Source: Rosellinia necatrix
Lineage: Eukaryota; Ascomycota; Sordariomycetes; Xylariales; Xylariaceae
Assembly: GCA_021209875.1 (NCBI GenBank)
Contig: JAGYVD010000003.1
Location: forward strand, 4,898,001 to 4,962,000
DNA: 64,000 nt
Direction of reading: 5' to 3'
The notes under the pieces were generated by a model. The model searched no databases. It was not told where the DNA came from and was given only the letters and a program-made list of their open reading frames with translations. This document shows, in pieces, positions 33,024 to 45,404 of the stretch. Both the position numbers and the translations under genes were made by a program. Every line of letters starts with the position of its first letter. Position 1 is the first letter of the stretch.

Positions 33024-34416
33024 AGGTAGGTATCTGCGGGTGGGTGCTCAGGGATCGACCCAGACAGTGTATTATATTCGGGAACCACGACGCGGGACAA
33101 TGATGGGCTTCAAGACAAGGATTGGGCTTTTGTAAGATGCGGTTGGGGCATTCTTCTTTTCCTAATTCACACATTTGCTGGGGAATTCACAGGCTTTTCT
33201 GGGGAATACCAACAGATTTTCTTCTGGTTAGACGTTGGACCAGTGTCCGAGCCATTTCTTTTCTTCTTGGCTTGTGCTGCTGCTGGCCTACTTTGCTGGT
33301 TACCTTGGGCTAGACTTCGTGTCGATGGAGCAAGTGCATCTCAGGTCTTTCCTTTTTCCTCTCCTCTCCTTCCTTGCTTGGAAGCCACCACTCCCAATCG
33401 GCTCCCAGTTGGTTGGTTGCGCATTCCTAAAATGGACCAACATCTCTTCGGGTCACTCCCGTTCCCACAGTCCCGGTATTCGCTAAGTGTCCTCGATACC
33501 AAGAACGTCGACCAACAACACCCCAAGCGTTATTCGGATTCCAGAGCCCTTATTACCACAACAACCTTGGGCATTCACTCTTCCCGACCAGCAGCACATG
33601 GCCTCTTGTAGTGTTAATATTATTTATTATACAAACCTGGCCGTTCCTCCCCCGACTTCAAGACCTGCCTATCTCCAATTAGTGCATGCTTTAATATCTA
33701 CACACCTCTTCAACATCATAGACCACATATGCTCTCTCTCAGCCCCTCGTGTCTGATGCCCTCATTATTCATTCCACGCCATATACCCAATTAGACCCTC
33801 AAACCCACGGCTTGACATCAACAACCCAAGACATAACTGTCCCTGTGGGCTGAGACACGCTACCTTTTTCCAAACCATTATTGTACTCCCTTGGGCCGTA
33901 TATATCTACCTCTGGCGCAGAGACACAAGCTGGTAAGAGGCTTCCACCCCCTGATCTACTCAGCTGTGGCTCTACGGCCGGAGGCCTACCTTAGGCTCTC
34001 ACATCTGTACCGGCTAGCACCACATACAGCACTCCCGATTGTGTAAGGCTACTTCCGGGGTTGTCTCAATGACTCGTGCCCCCTATTCTTATTATCTATA
34101 TTACCCCGACTTGTTTTTGACCAGTTGCAACACAAGTCTCCCGCAGACAGTGCCCCAGCGTTGTTACCTCGCCATTCTATAATATTGTTATTAGCCACGG
34201 GTCCGAAATAATCACCGAGGTTTTGATATGAACCTGGATCGTATCGACCCCGTGTTGCCGCCTTGCTCTTAACGTTTATATCGACTGCCAGGTGGTATTT
34301 CCCCCCTATCTTTTGGTATGTTTGATCGAGACTACAGCCTTGCATATAGGCATTGAGGGCTGATTGTTTTTATCAAGGGCTTGTATGAACACGGATACTC
34401 GCCCAGCGTTTCAACA

Positions 34417-36408
34417 ATGGCGCATGGCTTTGAGAAGTTAGAGCAGTTGTTTACCGTGTCAAGGCGGAAGCGAAGAGGGGGAAAGAAGGCAGCACAGCAG
34501 AAGAAGGCACCCATCTCCACTTCTCGGCGGCCACCATCACCTATCTTCCCTTCGCCGCCGTATCTTAGGCCAACGTCAACACACATGACGCCCCGAGATG
34601 CCCAGATCGATGGCCCAAATAGGGGTAAAGGTCGTGCTCAAAGCGTACCAAGTCTGCAAGACGAATTATATAAACGGTCTTCGACCGCCTCTAGTGTTAC
34701 TACAGTGAGCCGGCCTAGTCAATCCGATGCTTCCTCATCCTTGCGGCACAGAAGCAAGCACTTACATACCACATCACGGCCACCCCGCTTTCGGTTTCCG
34801 GAAGATTCATTGTTTAAAAACGATCAACAAATACGTGGCTCGGGGAATTTGTGCAAGAAAGGAATGTCGCGAGAAAAGATGCCACTACCTTGTGCTGCTG
34901 CCCCCCAAGGACTATTGGATTGGACTCCTAAACATATATCCTTACTATTCAACCCACTCGACTTTAAGGCGTCCTCAGGTGACTTTACAACAGAGACTAC
35001 AGGGGAGAGCGCCAGGCCTCAATTACTTCCCTCGCCGTGTTTCGTGCAGTCAACGCCATTACTGGTGAGCCATGAGCCCATTGTTAGGCCAAAACAGTCA
35101 GCTTCTTCACAGACTTCGGCTCTCCTACATAAAAAATTACCTCCTAGCCCAATACAAGAATCTCCATCGCCCTGCATACAGCCGCCTACGGATTCCTCGC
35201 CGTCATTCGACAGCGACGATGACCATAGCAACCTAGTGATCTATCGATCCATATCACTCACCGACATAACTTCATCGTCCCCGGATACTGCCCTTACAAC
35301 ACCGACTGCTACCCCCACAGTGGATGCCTATAACAAGTTCAAACGGAGACAGACGGTTCGAGAAACCTGGGGCAGCCGGCTAGATGATCCTCGATTAGGC
35401 AGAAATAATGAAGATATCGACCCGTTAAATCTACGAAGGCCCGTAAGCACATCGACGCTCTCTACTCTGATACCAAGCGCCTCCAAAGACAGTGTTCTCA
35501 AGGAGCCTACATTTGACGACTTTTATGCTCTAAGTGACGACGACATTGCCGAAAGCCCACTTTCGACGCCGGGATCGTGTGCTCCGCCCACACCTCCTCC
35601 TAAGAATACTCCGGATTACCATCGAAAAAACAGTCTACCACGAGTGATAACATCACCACATATTACGTTTAAGCCCGGACAACGAGATATTACACCACCG
35701 GATACTCCAATTGACTGTGACCTTCTTGCACTTACCTATTCACCTACGAGCCCTCGAAACCCTTTCGGGGCTCTCTGGGCCGCGGAACTGGCCAAGAAAT
35801 ACGACTTCGCCGTCGTATATGTGATGAGCTTATGGCCTGTGGGCGGTGGCCGTAGTCCAAATACTTTAGACAATACCTTGGCAAGCGAGCCTAGACCTAA
35901 TAATATGGTGGCTATGGGTATGGCTGACGCATCCGGAAACGGATCAAGAATAAGTGGCCGTTTGTTAGCTGCGTATGGCTTAAACGAAGTTCCATCACCT
36001 TTTGAAATCATCACAGAAACCCACCTGTCTGCATTGGGCTGCGATTACTGGAATGAGTATCGAAACGTCGATGCATGTCCCAACGATATCGCACGCGGGT
36101 GGATCCGGCCATTCTACAGCGATTATATCCCTCTATCAGCGTCATCGGAGGTTACAAGAAATCCTCGCAATTGCCATCCTAAGAATCGGGGGATTATATT
36201 TGCTGCTTATTCAAAACAAACAAATAATCCAATAATCCCCATGAGAGCTTCTCCAGAGCAGGATTTCCGCCTCGGGCAACTATACCTAGACGCAAAAACT
36301 TTCGTGGAGGCTTTAATAACGCAGCCAGATGGATTAAAGAAAGCGCCAGTGTTTTATCCAGGTCTAAGAAACATCAACGCCAATATCAAGTGGCCGTTGA
36401 GGTCTTAA
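34417..36408 (+). CDS. Large disordered protein with a conserved C-terminal domain (possibly GAF-like)
   Basis: A single exon encodes 663 residues from the first in-frame ATG (MAHGFEKLEQLFTVSRRKRR); an upstream non-ATG extension is not needed. Residues 1-440 are disordered, basic at the start, and rich in Ser, Pro and Thr, with many SP/TP sites and an acidic stretch (TFDDFYALSDDDIAESP). Residues 455-660 look globular: ALWAAELAKKYDFAVVYVMSLWP, then SGRLLAAYGLNEVPSPFEI, CDYWNEYRN, and RGIIFAAYSKQ. The alternation of an ELAKKYDFAVVYV strand, a region holding LLAAYGL and a returning RGIIFAAYS strand resembles a GAF-like fold, but this is a weak inference. I recall similar uncharacterised proteins in other Sordariomycetes. 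Function unknown. Confidence 0.75.
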   Translation: MAHGFEKLEQLFTVSRRKRRGGKKAAQQKKAPISTSRRPPSPIFPSPPYLRPTSTHMTPRDAQIDGPNRGKGRAQSVPSLQDELYKRSSTASSVTTVSRPSQSDASSSLRHRSKHLHTTSRPPRFRFPEDSLFKNDQQIRGSGNLCKKGMSREKMPLPCAAAPQGLLDWTPKHISLLFNPLDFKASSGDFTTETTGESARPQLLPSPCFVQSTPLLVSHEPIVRPKQSASSQTSALLHKKLPPSPIQESPSPCIQPPTDSSPSFDSDDDHSNLVIYRSISLTDITSSSPDTALTTPTATPTVDAYNKFKRRQTVRETWGSRLDDPRLGRNNEDIDPLNLRRPVSTSTLSTLIPSASKDSVLKEPTFDDFYALSDDDIAESPLSTPGSCAPPTPPPKNTPDYHRKNSLPRVITSPHITFKPGQRDITPPDTPIDCDLLALTYSPTSPRNPFGALWAAELAKKYDFAVVYVMSLWPVGGGRSPNTLDNTLASEPRPNNMVAMGMADASGNGSRISGRLLAAYGLNEVPSPFEIITETHLSALGCDYWNEYRNVDACPNDIARGWIRPFYSDYIPLSASSEVTRNPRNCHPKNRGIIFAAYSKQTNNPIIPMRASPEQDFRLGQLYLDAKTFVEALITQPDGLKKAPVFYPGLRNINANIKWPLRS

Positions 36409-38517
36409 CCGGGCCGGGTGGCTCAACCGGCTCCTTTCTGAGATGACAATCAATCTAGCTAACTCTAAACATGAGTATATACTCATAGTCAACATACACC
36501 TATGAGTGGGCTGTAGGGCTAGAAGAACATTAGATACATAGAGAGAGCCAGGCCATTTTCCATGTATTTGGCCTTCGATCACCCCGGGCTAGTGACACCA
36601 TACCGAGCTTTGATAGCTGATGTACGAAATTGGGCACGATATAATGAGACAGTTGTCATGTATGGTTTCACGGGTACGGTTATGTGCGGCTCACGATCAA
36701 TTATAAGTAGGGAACGTAAATAGAATATTACATTACTCACGCTTCAGGAAGCGCTTTTATAACAAGGAAGATCACAAAATCGTCTTTGGTGAAAATTACC
36801 AGATTACATGCCCCGGGAGATTCCATGCGTTGCTCCCAATAATTGGCAACCTGTATGACGTCCGCTCAAGAGATTTTCGGTGATAAATAAAGTATGAGTC
36901 CAACGAAGGCCAAGGGGGAAGGCGCCTTAATCGGGTCATTGAAGACCGGCGTGCGCCTCAGTTTCAGCTAGGTACTTCCATTCAATGTCATCACCTAATA
37001 CGTAGGACATATCAAAGGTTGCCTTGTTAAATGCAGAAAATAATAGCTGAGTGTTCAAACATGGCACATCAATTTGTGCCCATGTGGGCTACCCCATGGT
37101 GTCGTATAGGCAGTTAGGTAGCAAAAGGAAGTTCACAGGATGTGGCCCAAACTGGGAGGTTTAAAGGGGGAACTAAAAGAGGAGGCATTGTTTATTGTAT
37201 ATGATTCCGGATCCACCTATCCTGCTTGAAATAGTATGAAGGCAACGAAAGGGTATCCCGGAAGTGGAAGGCTTAACGTTTATCACAAGACTATTATTAT
37301 GCATAAAATATTGTGAACTTTAAGATTACCCGCACGTGAAATGAGTGGTTACGCCTTGGCTTAGCCTAGAGGAGACAGACTGAAGCTGAAAAGCACACGC
37401 CCAGACCTGAATCTCTCGATATCCGGCACGCCAACTCACCGCGCTCACTCGATACTCTCGTCATGATCCCTCCGTTTTCTGGGAATATATATATATATAT
37501 ATACCTCTCGGGGCTATAGGAGAGGTCGCTTGCCGACGGCCGTCTCAGCCCAGCCCCCCCTCCCCAACGACTGACTAAGTGGATAGGTATCGATTGGCCG
37601 ATTCCTTGTGTTGGATTTCATTCTTACAACATGCAGAGATGTGTAGGTGCAGGTGTTCTATGCCGAGGGTTGAGCAGAGACACACGGCTTGAAAAGTCGG
37701 GGCATTAAGAGGACCAATAATATACACGTCAATAGAAGCAGTTGGTATAAGTACATAGCGATGATAAACAGGCCATAGCCAACGAAGGAGGACGGACGGC
37801 CGTTTATATAGACACGCCCATTACCGGAACGACTGCTGCTATAGTCGTCGTCATCGTTATCCTAGCTCCGGCGCTGGATATGGGTGTCGTGGATTTTAGC
37901 CTTTGCTAGTGGTAAACCGAGCTCCTCTGGTTTTTTTTTTTTTTTATCGCTTTAGCTTTTATGGTGCCGCCGTCCGTGGCGGCAGCGGAAGTCGTCGTGC
38001 TGGCCACGGATATGCGCGACATGAGCCTCTCAGTATATCCTATCGATAGATTGTGAGCGGCTGCGATGTTAACGGGTTCTTTGGGATGAGAGATATTGGC
38101 TCACCAAAGTGTTTTTACAGCATTTCCTATACTTCATTTCATCAGGGCTCTTAACCAATCCCTAAAGTCCCAATTCCTATGTTATGATATTCATACTTCA
38201 TAGGTTATCTAAGCCCGGGTGCCTCTACACTTGTGTACAATGGCCCCTTAAAAGTCCGTATAACTTCAAAGTAAGAAGCAAGTTTAATAATGATTTCTAA
38301 TATGGCCAGCTAGTTGCAGTGTATGTGTAGAGAATGTGCGTTCGTACGACTACAGCATTAATGTCAGCCAAGTTCTTAAGGCCAGACTCCTGATCACACC
38401 TGGGATGATCTTCGTTACGTATGCATCCTAATTTATGTTTTCATCAGCCTGTCCAATCGAGCCTCTTCATTCTAAATCTATTTACCTTCGATATGCTTGC
38501 CTTTATGAGCTCGGAAT
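36409..38517. other. Convergent intergenic region
   Basis: About 2.1 kb with no supported gene. It has an AT run at 37486-37501, a T tract at about 37930-37945 and no other structure that I can see. Confidence 0.5.
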
Positions 38518-41500
38518 CTACGCCATGCCATACTCAGCAGCGTCCATGTATAAATCGATGAGACAGCCGGCGCTCCACGCCTGCGTAGGACTTGAGTCAT
38601 CACAGTGCTGGCCAGCCTTCTGTGTGAGCTCGGTCAACCCAGCCCACGGGCTGCTCTTTATCATCTCCTTGAAGCCACTCAACCGTCTCGTAACCTGTTG
38701 GAATGCCTCCACACGGCCTTCCTCGGTAGTGCGTCTTGCGAGATCAAATTTGAGAAGGGCACGTAGAAAGAATCCTGTGGGCCAGAGCCACTCGGGTCCC
38801 TGGTGGTAATTACGACCCTTTGATGTGGCAAAATCGGCGGAGTCTTTGCTGTTGATATAGTATGGCCTGTAGTTGAGATCGCCGGGGTCGAGTGTTGCCA
38901 TGCCCGTAGGACCACGCAAGATTTGGTCAGCGAGAACCAGGGCTTGAATCGCGTGACCAGCATCGAAAAGATCAGGTGCAACGGTCATGGCAATTGCGAA
39001 ATTCGGACGCAACTGGTAATCCTCATACTCTTTGCCCGAGCGAAATAGGTCTTTGTAGATACCGCGTCTATTTATGATAGCCGAATTGACGGCGTATTTG
39101 TTATCATCTGATGGGTTTTTGGGTACGTAGTAACTGTACTCAAAGCGCGATTTTAGCAAGTCAGCCCAATCAGAAAAGGTGATGTCGGATCCGTCAGGCT
39201 TCGTAACCCCCTTGTATGGATATCCCCCTTCGGAACTGAGTTTGGAAAGCCACCTTAGTGTACTATAAAGTAGACCAGTAATTTCGATGGCAGCCCCGTC
39301 ACGGGGAGTTCCCGGAATGCCTTTCGAGCCAGCAAGTTCGCTTTCACCCATCTTATCCATCCAGGTACCGCAGTTAGACTGGTTTCCTCCGAATATTATC
39401 CCATTCGACCAATCCACATAAATCTCGATGTTAAAGCCCTCGTCTCGCATTTGCATGTCGATACCGGGGCCCGCGTTCGCCTCTCGAAATTTCATACCGG
39501 ATGCGTGTCGTTGCATAGTTTCTTGTATGATTTCTTGGATTAAACTCTTCTTTGAATACGCCCGTGGATCATCAAACTCGAACCAGGTATCGTCGTATGG
39601 CAGAAACCTCCGTTTAACCGTTTTCGTCAACAGACTCATCCCATCTGGCGCATATCGAGTATAATCCTGAATACACTGTAAAAAAAACCAGACAGAATCG
39701 CGACTGTTGTAGCGAGGGAGCTTTCCACTGCCAAGAAGATTGGGAATCATGCCATGCTTAAGCACGCTCGCAAAGGCGAAAATGTGCTCAGCAGCTTCAT
39801 CGAAGCGACCAGTTGCGACATAAAGACCCCGGAGAGAGATGAAGACGTCGCGTCCCCAGCAGCGAGCCCACTCAACGGCGAAATGCGGGAGCCCGGCAGC
39901 TAGCGAAGGGACGAGCTCATTCGGCCATAGTGAACCAGACTTGACGATTCCCGTCTGCTGTACGCCTACCATGCCCAGCCTCTGGAGGAAGTCTTGGCCG
40001 CTACGCACGTGCTTGCCCATCAACTCAAGACCCCTTTCCCAAGCAGCCGTATAGGCCGTCCGAATTATAAGGGCAAAATACCGTGGCAAAAGGAAGTTCG
40101 GAATACCTCTGATAGCGGCAAACCGTCCCTTCAGCCACTCGGCAGGTCCTGCTAGGTTAGCGAATGCCGGTTGTTGGGAGATTCTTTCCAAACGTCCAAC
40201 CGTGTAGTCCATGGCCCATTGGCCATCTCGAAGGTTTTGACACAAAGGATGCGCAAGATTGTTGTCTCTGATGATCTCCTCCAAGAGGCTCCACCAACCT
40301 TGAAGACCGGCGTACACAACCTTTCCGTAACCAGGAATGTCGTACACCCCATCTTTACCCTCACTTCCATCTCGTTCCTCAGCATCGCACCGATAGAGCA
40401 AGAAATTCAGGTCTACTAAACCTAGCTCTGACATTGCTGCCTTTGATCCTGATGTAATGTAATTGTCGAAACCGGTTGAGTGCTCCGCGGCTGGAATCCA
40501 CGTCTCGAACAATGCGATACTTCCAGGCGGAAATTTGTCGCGAACAGTGATGATAGTTGTATCGTCTTTAAGTTCCATACGAATGCCAGGAACATCGATC
40601 ACACGGCTTGGAAGGCCTCTGAGATACGTTTTGTCACCCTCAACTTCCATCTTTGCTTCATTGCTCACATCAACTTCAAGCATCCAACTTCCCAAATGGC
40701 GTGCCTTTGTACCGTTCAAGCGAACCGAACTAAATGCTCCATTGCCATTCCCATAGCCAGGGTAGGCGGTATGGGCAATTAACAAGTAACCTTTTCTTGA
40801 CTTTGGGTGTACCCTGTGAACGGTGATATACTCGTCTTCATGATGAATGTGAGTTTCATCATAGCCATCCATACCCATTAGCGTGTGGATCTGGTTCAGT
40901 AATTTCCTGACACCGCCGATACCTCCTTCGCTACCCCCAGTCTTAATTTCCTTAACTGACGATAACTCTGATGTATAAAGTCTAGTCTCATTGACCAAAT
41001 CGACAAGCTTGGGGTATATCTCATCGTAGCCCATGACACTTCCGGTAGCACTGGAGCACATACACACCAATGCGGCATTTGGCAGCGTGTCTCGAGCATC
41101 CCTCTTCTGGGTAGGTACTTCGTTATCATGTGTGCAGTCCATGAAGAGAGCTTGTACTGGGACGGGCTTGATCCTGAGAACTCTCTCACGCAGTTCGGTC
41201 CCATGAATTGATGGGCTATGACTGGTAGGGCGGCTGTCGGAGGAGCTTCTTGGAGCTCCCTTTGGTGCTTCGTCGAGCTCGAAACTGCCGATTGGGCGCC
41301 CTCCATGGCGGTGCACCAACCTACTCATTTCGGCTGTGCTCCATGCCTGCATAGCTTCTCTGATCAAAGAACTAAGGCCAAGTCTTTTCACAAATACGTA
41401 GTCCATTTCCTCAGAACCTGTGAAGAGCTCCGCAACGACGTATAAGTTAGGCCGAACACGACGGGCTTCATCCAGAATATGCTCAGCAACATGCAAAGGA

Positions 41501-43242
41501 GTTGAGTGACAGTTATCGATTCTAAACCCGGCGAAATACTTGGCCAGCATTCGAGCATATTTTGTCATGTAGTCCCAGAGCCAGGGGCTGTCTTCGGCAC
41601 TGTTCCCGTATCGAAGCTTGACACAATCCCCCCATACAATCACTTCCCTCAGAAGATAGACTCGTGACTGTGGGCCAGCATTGTCAACCAACGCATTCCC
41701 AGCCCATACCCAGCCATTATTTGCAAGAACCAGGTCTTCGGCTGTGAGATCGTCTCGGGCTTCTGATTTATCGAGGCGGGTGAAATAGGATTCAATGAGA
41801 GGGTTTTCGTGATCAATAACTCCTAATTTGGGACCGTGGTCATCCAAGCGGACATATTTAATCCTGTCGAAGAGCTGCTGGAGGATATGTGCTATTTCTT
41901 TGTCATATTCATCGTAAAAGCGAACATTAGCAGCATCTAGGATCTGTAAAATTTTGGCGCGAATCGTAGATTCATCGGCTTCGCCGCGGTATTTTCCAAA
42001 TGCGGTTGTTACCAAGGAGGCCAACACGCCTGGGTCAATACGACGACGGAAACGTTCACCAAGCCTGTCATTTCCAAGCAACCCATTCTCGAGAACGTAC
42101 TCAACTTGGTCCTTTAGACTGGCATCTTTGAGGCGACCAATGTCTTCGTTAGCTCCGCCTGTAGCGCCCATAACCCAGGACTGGACGGCTGCGTCGGCAT
42201 CTCTGTCGACATCTAATGCATAATATTCCCAGAGGCGAATTTCCGCAATAACATGTTTCTTGATGCCGTCCATAATTCCGATGAGTTCATCCACGGATTT
42301 TAATTGGTTAGGATACCCAAGCTCGACCAGCCGGGAACTGAATTTTAGTAACTGGGTATCAAGCAAGTAGGCGGACTCTAGCCACGGGGCTGTCCTCAAG
42401 TTATAGCCAGCTTCCGGATGTTCCAGTAGCCATTTGGTGTTGTTGGCAGTATGATTGAGGACTATATCGGTCAGACTAAGTAGAGAGTGGTTTTGCTCTA
42501 AGCTGTCCACCATCTGTTGTACGTCTTCTTCTCCGCGGGGGAAACACTGAGGATCCCAGCCGAGCTGGTCGTATAAGCTGTAAGGCGAATTTGAAGCGCC
42601 TCGTTCTTGCAGGGGGGTGAAGTGTATCATATTGTATCCACGATTGCTGATACCACGCAGATGCTTTTCCCAGCCGGATGGGTATTTGCCCATGAATTTG
42701 CTTATCACGGAAAAGATGGAAAGCGCCGGTAAAGGCAGGGGGCTTCCGGCCAGTGACAAGCGCGGGGCGACATCGATATAGTAAAGAGGCGTTTGTCTTA
42801 TAGGCGGCCGAGGACTATCCGGGTCAAGTGCGTCTGAGAGCACCGGGAGCTCAGCATAGGTGGTATAAAACGCGAATGCGCCGGCTTCGTAAATCGGAAT
42901 AGAGATTTCGATGTTGCGATTGAAATTTGGAACGAGTCTGGACATGTAGTTTAGCATTTTCAACCATTGACGCGCAGGCTCGACTCGAGACGCGACAAAC
43001 CATCAAAATACATACTTATACTCGGTGAACCGACTCCGCTGAAACTCGCGGCCTGCGTCTGGGATGTTGACCCAGAGACTACCGTTCCGGCATATCGAAG
43101 ACGTGCCTTCGATAACAAATCGTAGCGTTATTGGGTCTGAATCGGGGGCCAGGTATATGTATTCGCCTGGGACATCGGGAGCGCCGTCATCCTTGAGAGA
43201 GAGGAGGTAGACGTCGTTCGAGGTCACGACAGGAGGAGGCAT
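38518..43242 (-). CDS. GDB1: Glycogen debranching enzyme (4-alpha-glucanotransferase / amylo-1,6-glucosidase)
   Basis: Exons 43242-43016 and 42937-38518 join in frame to 1548 residues, the normal size. The acceptor was chosen to give EYKLVPNFNRNIEISIPIY and follows a CTAAAC branch site. The N-terminal GH13-type transferase half shows IVLNHTANNTKWLLEHPEAGY, the nucleophile segment GFRIDNCHSTP (Asp near 548), the acid/base segment VVAELFTGSEEMD (Glu near 580) and DCTHDNE. The C-terminal GH133 glucosidase half shows WARCWGRDVFISLRGLY near 1100, YNSRDSVWFFLQ, FGGNQSNCGTWMDKMGES and GRNYHQGPEWLWP. The two activities move maltotriosyl stubs and then hydrolyse the alpha-1,6 branch glucose, in the cytosol. 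It is divergent from the glycerol-3-phosphate dehydrogenase gene. Confidence 0.97.
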
Positions 43243-45404
43243 TGTATTGTCAGGTTGGCCTCATCCGTCGAAGGAGATAGAGACGATGGACAGGGACGAT
43301 GAACGGGGACGATGAACGGGGACGATGGATTGGGCGCTTGGGAGGACTTAAGAGTACCGGGGACGGCCAGGGGAACCAACCCAGGGCACATTCGAGTTGG
43401 AGGCGCATGCAACGATTTAACTGCACAGGGAGACAAGTCTATATGACAAACTGACGATACATCCGATAATGACGACAACCAACTACAGCGAATTGCACGA
43501 TGCCTTGGAAGCACCCTGGGCCACGAGTACCGCGTTTGACTCTTGGTAGCACTTGCTGTCTGGGGGTACCTGGTAATATCGACAAGCAATACCGACGAGT
43601 AATATAGAGAAAGTGTGAAGAATGGGTAGGTAGCGGGTAAGCTTGACGATAACGTGTGTCAACAGACAGATACCTACTACCAATAGGTTTGGTACTAGGT
43701 AAGTACTTAGGTAGGTAGTAGTTGCCTGACTATAGTCGCATCGCTAAAAAAGCCCCTCATGCACAAATTGCAGAAGCAGGTCAGTCGGTACCTATACTCT
43801 ACCTAATCGTACAGCGTGGGCCGCTGCCGCCACTGCCTACCTACCTTGCTCTGTGATACTACGCGGGGCTCTCTCGTGAATGCATGTCATGACGTCATGT
43901 AGAGAACTATTTTCTCATATCTACCTGGTATCTATCTACCTGGCTAGGGTATTTCAGAGTGTCACTACTTCGTATAGGCCACTAGAGATCCTTTACCAGA
44001 AGTGTCGCCAGAATCACATAACTTGATTAAGGCTGTATAAACGCTTAAGAGTTGCAGAATCGCAGGAGAGCGGAATTCTACTAGTTGTTTGCACTAATAA
44101 AATGCTATTGAATTACCCAGGTGGTGAGTGAGCAGTTGCCTGTTCCTGGAGATCATTGGGTTGCAAGACGCAAGCGGGCCGTGCCCTGTCTGGTGCTATC
44201 CGTCAAGAGTGTTGAGAAATATAAAATTTTACTTGGCCGTTCAGTTTGGTGGCCTAATGAATGCCTAATGCATGATTACCTAGCAGAGATAGGAGTGATA
44301 ACTAGGCTAGGCACCAGTTGATGGGTCCTGTACGGAACACGCTTCGGGGAAAGTGAACAGATACAATCGCCGATGTTGTGCATAGATGTGGAGCTAGCTA
44401 CAAACACTAACATCTCATCTTGATTGACTTCAGTTACACTACTTAGATAGGTAAATTTATATGAGATCTCTGATAACTGTATGTACATACATCTAGAGGT
44501 ATGGTCTGGGTAAGGTTTGCGATTTTTATCTTCATTTTTCATTATTTTTGGGGGGAGAAGAGGGGCTTCTAGATCATGTCCTGCTGCATATGGGTAGTTA
44601 CATGCCAGTATGTGATTGGTCCTTGGTTGATTTGCCCTTTCCCCAAAATACAAGGGGAACTGTTGAGAACAGGACCTTCGAATTTGAGACATGGGGGGGG
44701 GACATCACAAGATATGTATGATGAAGCACCACCAAGATACAGGTACCTACCTAGGTAGGTATTGTACTTTGATTTATCTGGAAGGCTATCTGATAAGAAT
44801 ACGAGATCCATTGTCGGAATTGTCGGATTATCATCAGACAACAGTCTATGTTTTGTACCTCGGGCATCGCTTTTATCTGATCACTTTCGCCTCGGCCATT
44901 CCAGAGATGGGGTAAGACGAGATTGCTTCAGCCAGGTTTGGCTTGTCTTTTAGCTGGGCCTGGAAGTCTGTCCCTCGGCTGAATTTGGAGTTGGCGTGGT
45001 GTAAGTCGCTAGACTAGACCTAGATACGTTAGACTGAACCGTTTTGTTGGGTATTGAGTATCCTTGTGCACCATCAAACAGGGCAGGCGGTAAAGGTGTT
45101 GCCCCGTTTTGTGCGTCATTCAAGGGAAAATAGAGAGCGGCAGAAAGCGGCGATGCCGCCCTCGAAACCTTGGCCTATCACATGAACCAAGACTTTCTTC
45201 GTACACTGGACGTACCAAAGGTACAAAACCAGTGCTACACCCTAACTCTTGACCCTAAACCTACACGAGCTGATCTCTATGAAGAGGCTTATCCGTTTCC
45301 CCCAACCAACATCTCAATCAGCATCCCTGATAACCGCCCTCCTCGCCCCTAGACGCCAAAATCGATACTATTTCTGCCCGTTTTCGACCCACCAGCTGCC
45401 CAAG
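43243..45404. other. Divergent intergenic region GDB1 / GPD
   Basis: About 2.2 kb with promoters and leaders of two carbon-metabolism genes. TAGG/CCTA clusters occur at about 43693-43722, 43922-43945 and 44741-44762. No further gene is supported; short frames here lack domains. Confidence 0.55.

Larger units (their letters stand above)
30510..34416. other. Gene-poor region with simple repeats
   Basis: About 3.9 kb without a supported gene. It contains GT, CA and ACT repeats and scattered TAGG/CCTA clusters. The longest frames (31405-31734 minus, 109 codons; 33243-33611 plus, 122 codons) have no recognisable domain and no clear splice partners. The last few hundred bases should include the promoter of the gene at 34417. 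Confidence 0.5.
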
